This document shows, piece after piece, positions 1 through 5,866 of a stretch of DNA of 8,743 nt. Origin of the DNA: Deltaproteobacteria bacterium (GTDB lineage: Bacteria; Desulfobacterota; Desulfarculia; Adiutricales; Adiutricaceae); the NCBI GenBank assembly GCA_031278795.1, contig JAITJT010000288.1, forward strand, positions 1-8,743, read 5' to 3'. A program made the position numbers and the translations under genes. The notes beneath the pieces were generated by a model. The model did not search any database. It had not been told where the DNA came from and saw only the letters and a list, made by a program, of their open reading frames with translations. Position 1 is the stretch's first letter. Each line of letters starts with the position of its first letter.

Positions 1-359
1 CTTTTTAGTTTTTTTTGTTTTTTGTGTGTATTTTTTTTTGAAGCTAACAGCATCTAAAATGGATTGTTGTCCTCATGCCCTAATCCTCAAGCGCGTTTTC
101 TCCAAGCAATTAATTCCAAGTACATTGACTCTTAGCTCATTAGATATCAAGCCCTGTAATGATAATCAAAGTTGAAGTCCTTCCATGCCGCGCTGAATGG
201 AGCTCATAAACCACTCTTGAATTTTTACCTTAGAGCGAGCGTTCTAGATAAATTCATGGGCTTTTAACACGGCTTTCGCTCTCGCCCTGTATGAGATGGT
301 TTTTGCTAAGCGTGGGCTTAAGGCGCTATTGAGGGCTATTAGCCCTTAGTAATTAATAT
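1..359. other. Intergenic, AT-rich, no recognised gene
   Basis: No convincing coding region is visible. The left edge is very T-rich on the plus strand. The longest plus-strand frame I traced begins at 59 and gives only 38 codons, without a ribosome binding site. Two inverted repeats are present: AGAGCGA at 232-238 with TCGCTCT at 276-282, and a perfect 6-bp stem AGGGCT/AGCCCT at 332-346 with a 3-nt loop. Both lie upstream of the plus-strand terminator-like hairpin at 360-404, so the stretch could encode a small plus-strand RNA. I found no good promoter here, and no tRNA T-arm or SRP, tmRNA or RNase P core. Confidence 0.5.
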
Positions 360-404
360 CCCCGGAAAAGATCCCAAATATGGTGGTCTTCCCGGGGTTT
401 TTTT
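360..404 (+). terminator. Terminator-like hairpin reading on the plus strand
   Basis: CCCCGG (360-365) pairs with CCGGGG (392-397). The inner part can add AAGA/TCTT pairs. Seven T follow at 398-404. This is the shape of a rho-independent terminator for plus-strand transcription. On the minus strand the same stem is followed by ATATTAATTAC, so it is a poor terminator for the hydrogenase gene that ends at 529. No plus-strand gene is visible upstream. Confidence 0.55.
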
Positions 405-427
405 GTGCTGTGATTTAGATGGTGTAG

Positions 428-477
428 GCGCGCACGCGCACCTTGCGCGCGCACGCGCTTGGGGCGCGCTCCTTGCG
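428..477. repeat. GC-alternating direct repeat, 19-bp period
   Basis: The 12-mer GCGCGCACGCGC occurs at 428-439 and again at 447-458. A third partial copy, GCGCGC, lies at 464-469, and CCTTGCG recurs at 441-447 and 471-477. From 444 to 458 the bases alternate strictly between pyrimidine and purine, a pattern that favours left-handed Z-DNA. The repeat sits in the 3' flank of the hydrogenase-MCP gene and contrasts sharply with the AT-rich DNA on its left. No coding role is apparent. Confidence 0.7.
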
Positions 478-528
478 ATTAGCTTTCCCCTGGGATTCAA
501 GCTAGGGAGAATACAGCGGGCGTGAGCC

Positions 529-2295
529 TTACTCCAGCTCTTTTTCTATCTCGTTAACGGTTTGGGTTATGTGCTCAGCCGTGGTCTTAAGGCCCAGGAA
601 GGTCTCCTTCACCGAGTGGGCGCTCTCCACGCCGTCGTCCACGCTGGCTTGGGTCTTTTCTATCATACGCCTGGACTCGTTGACGGCTGAGGCGGATCTG
701 CCGGCCAGGTTACGTACCTCGTCAGCCACCACCGCGAAGCCGGCTCCGGCTTCGCCCGCTCTCGCGGCTTCCACGGCGGCGTTTAGGGCCAGGATGTTGG
801 TCTGGAAAGAGATGTCCTCAATGCTTTTGAGGACGTCCCCTATCTTGGCGGAGAGGTTCTTGATGTTGTCCATGCCCTCGCTCATGTTGTTGATGGTGGC
901 CTCGGCGGCTGAGACCGAGTCGGATATGGAGTTTCCAATGGAGACTATGTTCCGGAGGTGGTTGCGGCCGCTCTCGGTGCGCTCCAGTAAGAAGTGGTGG
1001 CAGTTCTCGGCCAAGTTGCAGCCGAAGTGGATGGCCATGATCATCTTCTCGCAGGAGTTGTAGCCGCAGCTGGGGCAGTTGTAGTACTTATCCTCCGAGT
1101 CCTTGCCAATGGACCTGGCGATTACCAGGCGCTCATCCGGGGTGAGGGTGGCGGGCTTGAAGTTTCTGGAGTGGTCGGTGTAGCCCCGGGTGTAGAGCCC
1201 GGCCTTCCAATACTTGGCCACCACGTCGTTTACCAGCTCATCGGTTTTGTCGGTGCGGCTAAAGAGCCTCTTGGCCTTGCTCTGCTTCTGGTAGTATTCC
1301 CTCAGCCTCTTACTCCTCTCTTTCACCAGGTAGTCCAGCTCGTCCATGGAGCGGTCTTCCCTGTCAGGGACCCCGGTGCCTCCGTTGCAGCCGCACTCGC
1401 AGTTGAGGGCGTCAATTAGAAGGGGTGTGTGCTCAGCCTCGTAAGAGTCCCAGAGCTGCTCCAGATAGGGGTAGATGACTTCCACTCCCTCTATCTTACG
1501 GGTGTCGTCACTGATGTTGGGGATGTAGCGCTCCGCGGTCTTGAGGAGGCCTCCGGGCATGGAGAATAGCACCGCTCTTTCGGCCTGGGGATCCGGGAAG
1601 TACTGCTCCGGATACTGGGAGAGGTCTATGTTGTTTTGGTCTATGTACTTCTTGAGGCTCTTGTAGGTGACGTTGTAGTCTCCGTAACCGGTCTCGTCGA
1701 ACTCCCTACGCTTGGCGTAGCAGGGCGACATGACCGCGATCTTGCAGTTGTTGTACTCGGGCATGAAGCTTCTGATCATCTTCATGCTGTGGAGCATGGG
1801 GCTGTCAGCCTTGGCTAGGAGCTTAAGGAGGTTGGGCTGGTATATCTCGCAGAAGGTCACTATGGCCGGACAGGGCTGGGCCAGAACCGTCCTGGGCTGG
1901 AGGATCCTTATCTGCTCCACGTAGCTCTTAACCGTGAGCTCCGCCCCGAAGCTTACGTCGAAGACGGCCTTTATGCCTATGCTCGTGAGCCAGCCGTTGA
2001 AGTTGAGGTAGAGCCCAGGGAAGGTGGCGGCGACCGCTGGCGCCACGATGGCGATCATGGGCGTACCCGCGCGCAAGTCCCTCATGAAGGCGTCGAAGTC
2101 ATCCACACCCACCCTGGCCCCGTGCTGGCAGGCCTCCAGGCAAGCGCCGCAGCCTATGCAGAGGTCGTGAACCACCTTAATCTTTTTGTCGGGTGTGGCG
2201 TTGTTGGCGAACTTCACGGGACAGGCCGCTATGCAGCGCTGACAGTTGCAGCAGTTCTCTTCGATAGTTGTGATTACTGGTGTTAAATGGGCCAT
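529..2295 (-). CDS. Sensory-type [FeFe]-hydrogenase fused to a methyl-accepting chemotaxis signalling domain
   Basis: This 588-residue soluble protein has four parts. A two-cluster ferredoxin-like region shows C15, C18, C21, C25 and C46, C49, C52, C56. An [FeFe]-hydrogenase large-subunit core (about 75-330) carries the three H-cluster motifs as QPCP (C142), SPCYAKRRE (C192) and CECGCNGG (C299, C303). A short Fe-S domain has C407, C410, C415 and C432. A chemotaxis-receptor coiled-coil hairpin (about 447-588) has the conserved tip at about 493-533, including [12 protein letters not shown] see no transmembrane helix, HAMP or PAS domain. The lost relay cysteine suggests sensing rather than bulk catalysis, as proposed for group C/D hydrogenases. 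The inferred role is a cytoplasmic H2 or redox receptor acting through CheA/CheW. The ATG has AAAAAGG 7 nt upstream. No hydrogenase maturase or che gene lies nearby. Domain identity is firm; the signal sensed is inference. Confidence 0.93.
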   Translation of the reverse strand: MAHLTPVITTIEENCCNCQRCIAACPVKFANNATPDKKIKVVHDLCIGCGACLEACQHGARVGVDDFDAFMRDLRAGTPMIAIVAPAVAATFPGLYLNFNGWLTSIGIKAVFDVSFGAELTVKSYVEQIRILQPRTVLAQPCPAIVTFCEIYQPNLLKLLAKADSPMLHSMKMIRSFMPEYNNCKIAVMSPCYAKRREFDETGYGDYNVTYKSLKKYIDQNNIDLSQYPEQYFPDPQAERAVLFSMPGGLLKTAERYIPNISDDTRKIEGVEVIYPYLEQLWDSYEAEHTPLLIDALNCECGCNGGTGVPDREDRSMDELDYLVKERSKRLREYYQKQSKAKRLFSRTDKTDELVNDVVAKYWKAGLYTRGYTDHSRNFKPATLTPDERLVIARSIGKDSEDKYYNCPSCGYNSCEKMIMAIHFGCNLAENCHHFLLERTESGRNHLRNIVSIGNSISDSVSAAEATINNMSEGMDNIKNLSAKIGDVLKSIEDISFQTNILALNAAVEAARAGEAGAGFAVVADEVRNLAGRSASAVNESRRMIEKTQASVDDGVESAHSVKETFLGLKTTAEHITQTVNEIEKELE

Positions 2296-2341
2296 TTTTT
2301 TAGCCTTTTTTCACAATACTTTGTTTTTGGGGATTTTACCC

Positions 2342-2368
2342 GGGGTTTACGGGTGGGGGGGCTGCGGG
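2342..2368 (+). other. G-quadruplex-type motif in the hydrogenase leader
   Basis: Four plus-strand G-runs (2342-2345, 2351-2353, 2355-2361, 2366-2368) are separated by loops of 5, 1 and 4 nt. This fits the usual G3+ N1-7 pattern. For the minus-strand hydrogenase gene the G-rich strand is the template, so its leader RNA would be C-rich here. Any effect on transcription is inference. Confidence 0.5.
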
Positions 2369-2390
2369 AACTATCCAGTTATATGGTAAT

Positions 2391-2410
2391 CGCCAAGGTA
2401 TAAATTGGCG
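2391..2410. promoter_or_regulatory. Perfect dyad, candidate operator of the hydrogenase-MCP gene
   Basis: CGCCAA (2391-2396) and TTGGCG (2405-2410) form a perfect 6-bp inverted repeat with an 8-bp AT-rich centre. It lies just downstream of the transcription start expected from the promoter candidate at 2422-2449, where a bound repressor would block initiation. It could equally be a small hairpin in the leader RNA. I cannot match it to a known regulator family. Confidence 0.4.
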
Positions 2411-2421
2411 AATTCTAGAGG

Positions 2422-2449
2422 CTTATACAAAATAAAATGTTTTTGGCAA
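2422..2449 (-). promoter_or_regulatory. Sigma-70-like promoter candidate for the hydrogenase-MCP gene
   Basis: Read on the minus strand: TTGCCA (2449-2444), 16 nt, then TATAAG (2427-2422). Each box differs from its consensus at one position. The predicted start near 2415 would give a leader of about 120 nt before the ATG at 2295. The surrounding DNA is AT-rich, so chance matches are possible. Confidence 0.4.
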
Positions 2450-3200
2450 AATCAAAACTTATAATATTGTACCACAAAACTAAGACGAAAAAACGTCAAA
2501 TGGTCGTGAATGATCACTCTTTTCCCCATTTCTCCCGGTCAGGGCTTTGGGGATAAATTGACGGAAAAAATTTTTCCCATTATTCAGTTGTGCAAGAATT
2601 TAGAGAGGAAAAGCGATAAGGTAAGAAAACGCTAAATACGCCATAAAACCAGTTATAAGCAGCTTCCAGAGCAGCTTAGCGGGCATTTTTGCCCATATAC
2701 CCGGATCCATTACCCTAGCCACCCAAAGCCTTCCGGACCCCTTTCAGAGTATTATCTCCCCCCATTTTGAAGTTTTGTAGAGGCCATTTTGGCCCTTTGG
2801 AGGGCCTTTTTGAATTTTCAGGGGCTGTTTTTGAAGTATCAGCCAATTATTAGGCAAAATTAGGCAGGTTTTGAGAGAAAGCGTTATGAGGTCTAGAAAA
2901 GTAGAAAAAATTTCTCAACAAAAACGTAATTTTTGGATCAAAATTAGAATTTGGGGTTAATTTGCCCTAAAATGACCTGCCTGAAGGCCTGTTTCTTGAG
3001 CCTAATTGCCACCTTTTAGAGCTCATCATAGGCCTTTTTTAGGGAATCTTTGGAGATTTTACATAATATTCTCTGATTTTGAGGAATCGTTAAAAATTTT
3101 AGCCCTATCTTTGGATTTTTCCTAAGATCCTATTTTTAGCCCCATGAAACTGGGATTGAGTCTCAAAAACGAGGCTTGTGAGCCAAATACGCTAGCTTGC
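2450..3200. other. Long AT-rich intergenic stretch without a recognised gene
   Basis: No coding region or pseudogene remnant is recognisable on either strand. The stretch has many T-runs on the plus strand and short hairpins: GGGCA/TGCCC at 2681-2694, and an imperfect one at 3107-3128. The 8-mers AGGCAGGT (2862-2869) and ACCTGCCT (2975-2982) are inverted copies about 105 bp apart. A plus-strand promoter-like pair (TTGACG at 2558-2563, 17 nt, TATTCA at 2581-2586) precedes a terminator-like hairpin at 2791-2811, so a small plus-strand RNA is conceivable. Confidence 0.5.
2791..2811 (+). terminator. Terminator-like hairpin reading on the plus strand
   Basis: GGCCCT (2791-2796) and AGGGCC (2801-2806) form a perfect 6-bp stem with loop TTGG, followed by five T (2807-2811). 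On the minus strand the stem is followed by AAAATGG, so the direction is plus. No plus-strand gene precedes it. It lies between two minus-strand genes, about 500 bp upstream of the hydrogenase start. Confidence 0.5.
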
Positions 3201-3277
3201 GAGGCCTTTAGGAGGCCCAAGTGAAGCCCAAGTGAGGCCCTAGTGAAGCCCAAATGAGGCCCATGTGAGGTCCTTGG
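3201..3277. repeat. 11-bp tandem repeat, about seven units
   Basis: Seven consecutive 11-bp units fill the stretch exactly, with consensus close to GARGCCCAAGT. The five units from 3212 to 3266 are well conserved. The first (GAGGCCTTTAG) and last (GAGGTCCTTGG) are degenerate. The period is close to one helical turn and is not a multiple of three, and no coding frame covers it. It lies about 200 bp beyond the 3' end of the NamZ-like gene. Confidence 0.8.
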
Positions 3278-3298
3278 AGCTGGGGCAAATAATATCGC

Positions 3299-3320
3299 TT
3301 AGCGCTTTTTACAGCGCTAA
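3299..3320. other. Perfect 8-bp inverted repeat downstream of the NamZ-like gene
   Basis: TTAGCGCT (3299-3306) and AGCGCTAA (3313-3320) flank a 6-nt loop. The hairpin lies 150 bp past the stop of the NamZ-like gene. Neither strand has a proper T-run after the stem, so it is not a clear terminator. It could stabilise a 3' end or bind a protein. Confidence 0.45.
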
Positions 3321-3470
3321 AGGCTAGTTTTGAGTCAAACTAAACAGAGAAGGTCTAAGAGAGAAATTGAGAGGGAAAGAGGAAAACCCAGGGGTTTAAT
3401 GCGGATGGGCGGAAGAAGGGTGGGAGAGACCATAGATCTCAAGAGCAATTTTTTGACTAAGCAGGGGGAT

Positions 3471-4640
3471 TTAGGCGTAGATTAAAAAACCCACAAGGTC
3501 CTTTTCAAAGGTCTTGATCTCATCTTCGAAGCTAAGTGCCAGGTCCATAGCGCTAACGCCGTTACTTAAGGAGTCGAAGATGCTGTTGCGGCCCAAGATG
3601 AGATCGATTGGGCGGCGCTCGTAGTCGTACTCATAGGGGGGCTCCTTTAGGGCAAAGTCCTCCCTATGGTGTCTCAAGACGATCTGGAGGATGCTAAGAG
3701 CCGTGAGGTAGGGCTTGAAGCCCCTCCCTGTGGGGTGGATCTCCACCCCCGGGCAGGGCATTCCGCACCACTTGTGGAAACAGGGTTGAAAAGAGACCTC
3801 CCTAAATATTACGTCCGGAAGATTTAGCTGGTCCAAGGCCTTTTTTAAGGCCTTCGAGTCTATGAAGGGCGCCCCCACCAGGTGGAAGGGCCTGGTGGTG
3901 CCCCTCCCCTCCGAGAGGTTGGTGCCCTCGAATATCACTGTTCCAGGATAGATGTGGGCGCACTCCGGGGTGGGGAGGTTGGGGGAGGGCATGACCCAGG
4001 GGAGATTAGAGTCCTGGAAGTAGTCACCTCGACTCCAGTTCTTGGCCGGGATTATGGTGAGCTTGACCGGGTCCCTTAAATCATGGTTCATGAAGAGGGC
4101 GAGCTCTCCTAGGCTTAAGCCGTGGCGCATGGGTATGGGGGTGAGTCCCACAAAGGAGACGCAGTCCTCATCCAGGAGGTTTCCCTCTCTTTCCAAACCC
4201 CCTATGGGATTGGGGCGGTCCAGGATAACAATCTCAATACCCCTTTGAGAGGCGCTTTCCATGAGAAGCCTCAAGGTGTGGGCGAAGGTGTAGACCCGGC
4301 AGCCCACATCCGGCAGATCCACCAAGACCGCGTCCAAGCCCTCCAGCATGTAGTCCAGAGGGACCCTCACGTCACCATAGAGGGAGAAGACAGGTCTGCC
4401 ATTTGGATCCAGGAAGTGGGGGGAGGGCACCATGTTGTCCTGCTTCTCCCCAAAGAGTCCGTGCTGTGGCCCGAATATGGCCACCAGCGCCCCAGGAAGG
4501 GTCTTGTCGATGACATCCACGGCGTGGGTGTAGTCCGGGTTTATGGATGCCTGGTTGCACAGGAGGCCCAGCCTCCTGTGCTTGTACTTAGCGTATCCCT
4601 CTTCCTGGAAAACGCATAGTCCAGGGATCACTTTGGGCAT
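3471..4640 (-). CDS. DUF1343/NamZ-like protein (putative exo-beta-N-acetylmuramidase family, GH171)
   Basis: The 389-residue product is a full-length member of the YbbC/NamZ (DUF1343) family. Family blocks appear in order: GLLCNQ (25-30), FGPQHG (56-61), FSLYGD (85-90), DVGCRVYT (111-118), LDRPNPIGG (140-148), PIPMRHG (168-174), PWVMPSPNLPT (214-224), EGTNLSEGRGTTRPF (238-252) and the C-terminal PPYEYDYERRPIDLI (334-348). B. subtilis NamZ removes N-acetylmuramic acid from the non-reducing ends of peptidoglycan fragments, so cell-wall turnover is the likely role. No signal peptide or lipobox is visible, which suggests a cytoplasmic location. Position 59 is Q where I recall PEHG in characterised members, so activity is uncertain. 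The ATG has AGAGGAG 11 nt upstream. The gene stands alone between two long non-coding gaps. Confidence 0.9.
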   Translation of the reverse strand: MPKVIPGLCVFQEEGYAKYKHRRLGLLCNQASINPDYTHAVDVIDKTLPGALVAIFGPQHGLFGEKQDNMVPSPHFLDPNGRPVFSLYGDVRVPLDYMLEGLDAVLVDLPDVGCRVYTFAHTLRLLMESASQRGIEIVILDRPNPIGGLEREGNLLDEDCVSFVGLTPIPMRHGLSLGELALFMNHDLRDPVKLTIIPAKNWSRGDYFQDSNLPWVMPSPNLPTPECAHIYPGTVIFEGTNLSEGRGTTRPFHLVGAPFIDSKALKKALDQLNLPDVIFREVSFQPCFHKWCGMPCPGVEIHPTGRGFKPYLTALSILQIVLRHHREDFALKEPPYEYDYERRPIDLILGRNSIFDSLSNGVSAMDLALSFEDEIKTFEKDLVGFLIYA

Positions 4641-4691
4641 GTTATCGTAAGCTCCTCTCGTAGAGATAAGAAATTAAAATAAAAAAGATTC

Positions 4692-4710
4692 TTCAAGCTT
4701 AGAGCTTGAA
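4692..4710 (-). terminator. Weak terminator-like hairpin downstream of fpg
   Basis: TTCAAGCT (4692-4699) and AGCTTGAA (4703-4710) form a perfect 8-bp stem with a 3-nt loop. Read on the minus strand, the stem is followed by GAATC and then six T plus ATTTT. That fits a modest terminator for transcripts coming from fpg. The stem is AT-rich and the T-run is offset by 5 nt, so this is tentative. It ends about 50 bp before the NamZ-like start codon. Confidence 0.35.
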
Positions 4711-4729
4711 AAAAAACGATATTTGTATC

Positions 4730-4781
4730 TTAGCTGCCTAATTTAGCTGCCTAATTTAGCTGTTTAGTTTAGCGGTTTAGC
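4730..4781. repeat. 13-bp tandem repeat, four units
   Basis: Four contiguous units start at 4730, 4743, 4756 and 4769. The first two are identical (TTAGCTGCCTAAT). The third and fourth are diverged (TTAGCTGTTTAGT, TTAGCGGTTTAGC). The period is not a multiple of three and the region has no coding frame. Confidence 0.8.
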
Positions 4782-4827
4782 TTCGCTTTGAAAAGAAATG
4801 AAGCGCTTGATTGTTAGAAGTTTACCT

Positions 4828-4941
4828 GTGGCGTTAGTTAGAAGCGGAGCCGTTAATTAGAAGCTGTAGCGCAAATTAAATTCGCGAATAAAGAAAAGCA
4901 TATTTGGTTTTATAAGTGTAGCGGTGGCGCTAATTAGATTC
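4828..4941. repeat. 18-bp degenerate direct repeat, three copies
   Basis: Copies lie at 4828-4845, 4847-4864 and 4924-4941. The first is GTGGCGTTAGTTAGAAGC. The second matches it at 15 of 18 bases and the third at 14 of 18. The first two are spaced 19 bp apart. The shared core is TTARTTAGA. Repeated binding sites or slipped-strand duplication would both explain it. Confidence 0.55.
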
Positions 4942-5038
4942 TGAAAAGAGAAAAGCACCTTTTTGCCGCTTAGAAATTTATCTGTCCCTCTCATTAGTGG
5001 TTATAAATAAGCTAAGACCCCAGAAAGCTAAATATTCA

Positions 5039-5866
5039 TCACTTCTGGCAGTTTTGGCACCAGACCGTGGCCCGGCCGCAGACAGTTACCTTGGAAAATC
5101 CCCTTCCGCAGTGGGGACAGGGCTTTCCAGCCTTGCCGTAGGCCAGGTGTTTGTCCTGGAAGCTGCCCGGGCCCTTGGGTGACATGTAGTCCTTGATCGT
5201 GGAACCCCGGTGGGTGATGGCGGAGTTGAGGATATCTATTATGCTATCACTAAGGAGCTTACACTCCTTAGCTGTTAGGCTATAAGCCATCCTAGTGGGT
5301 GCAATACGCGCCTTAAAGAGGGATTCCGTGGCGTAGATGTTTCCCAGGCCGCTTATGAGGTTTTGATCCATGAGCATGGCCTTTACGGTCTTGGAGTGAG
5401 CCCCCATTATATCTTGAAGCAGCTTGGGTGTGATCTCTAGTGCGTCCACCCCGGGTGAGCGCTCTTTGAGGAATTGTTTGAGGGTTAGGGAATCTAGAAA
5501 GAAGAGCCTCCCGAATTTCCTGGTATCACGGTAGAAGAGCCCGTTGGGGCTGGTATCAAGCTTAATGGCCAGGCGCGTGTGCTTGGGGAAGGCGGACTCT
5601 TTGGGGGAATTTGGATAATCCCCCATGAGGAACTGCCCGGTCATCCTCAAGGAGGCGATGATGGAAAGATTTCCCTGGAGATGGAAGTGGATCATCTTTC
5701 CTAGGCGAGTCACCTCTTTAATGCTCTTTCCCAAAAGCCTCTCTAGGGGTATTGAGCTTGGGTCCACTATGGGGGGAAAGAGGGGAAGGATAGAGAGGAT
5801 CTTAGCGCCCTTTATTAGGGAGTCTAGATCGCTGGCTATGGTCTGGGCCTCGGGAAGCTCAGGCAT
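5039..5866 (-). CDS. mutM: Formamidopyrimidine-DNA glycosylase (Fpg/MutM)
   Basis: This bifunctional base-excision repair enzyme removes oxidised purines such as 8-oxoguanine and formamidopyrimidines, then nicks the abasic site. The 275 residues match the family length. The N-terminus is MPELPE, with Pro2 as the Schiff-base nucleophile and Glu3 as the acid. K57 is the conserved catalytic lysine. M75, R116 and F118 match the base-flipping wedge triad. GLGNIYATE (173-181) belongs to the helix-two-turn-helix region. The C-terminal zinc finger has C250, C253, C270 and C273 with the conserved arginine R265. The start is fixed by the obligatory MPELPE and overlaps the end of cobD by 8 bp, so translation is probably coupled. 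Fpg is preferred to the related Nei on the strength of these motifs and the neighbouring wedge residues. Its linkage to cobamide genes is unexplained. Confidence 0.96.
   Translation of the reverse strand: MPELPEAQTIASDLDSLIKGAKILSILPLFPPIVDPSSIPLERLLGKSIKEVTRLGKMIHFHLQGNLSIIASLRMTGQFLMGDYPNSPKESAFPKHTRLAIKLDTSPNGLFYRDTRKFGRLFFLDSLTLKQFLKERSPGVDALEITPKLLQDIMGAHSKTVKAMLMDQNLISGLGNIYATESLFKARIAPTRMAYSLTAKECKLLSDSIIDILNSAITHRGSTIKDYMSPKGPGSFQDKHLAYGKAGKPCPHCGRGFSKVTVCGRATVWCQNCQK

Larger units (their letters stand above)
4641..5038. other. Repeat-rich intergenic region between fpg and the NamZ-like gene
   Basis: This 398-bp AT-rich gap has no coding region that I can support. It holds a hairpin at 4692-4710, a 13-bp tandem repeat at 4730-4781 and an 18-bp dispersed repeat at 4828-4941. 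It must contain the promoter of the NamZ-like gene if that gene is transcribed separately, but I see no strong -35/-10 pair. Confidence 0.5.

Noticed and set aside
59..175. 38-codon plus-strand frame at the left end
   Set aside because: It is too short, has no Shine-Dalgarno sequence and no recognisable protein features.
569..1924. Plus-strand open frames opposite the hydrogenase-MCP gene
   Set aside because: They are antisense shadows of a GC-rich coding region. None has a recognisable domain.
2700..2760. Minus-strand TCCGGAAGG, resembling the SRP RNA core
   Set aside because: Only nine bases match. The following bases of the conserved core and the closing helix are absent.
2970..2985. GACCTGCC on the plus strand, resembling the end of a cobalamin riboswitch B12 box
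   Set aside because: The preceding CAGGAG part and the rest of the riboswitch are absent, and no cobamide gene is downstream.
3882..4619. Open frames in other phases across the NamZ-like gene
   Set aside because: They overlap a well-conserved family protein fully and show no domain of their own.
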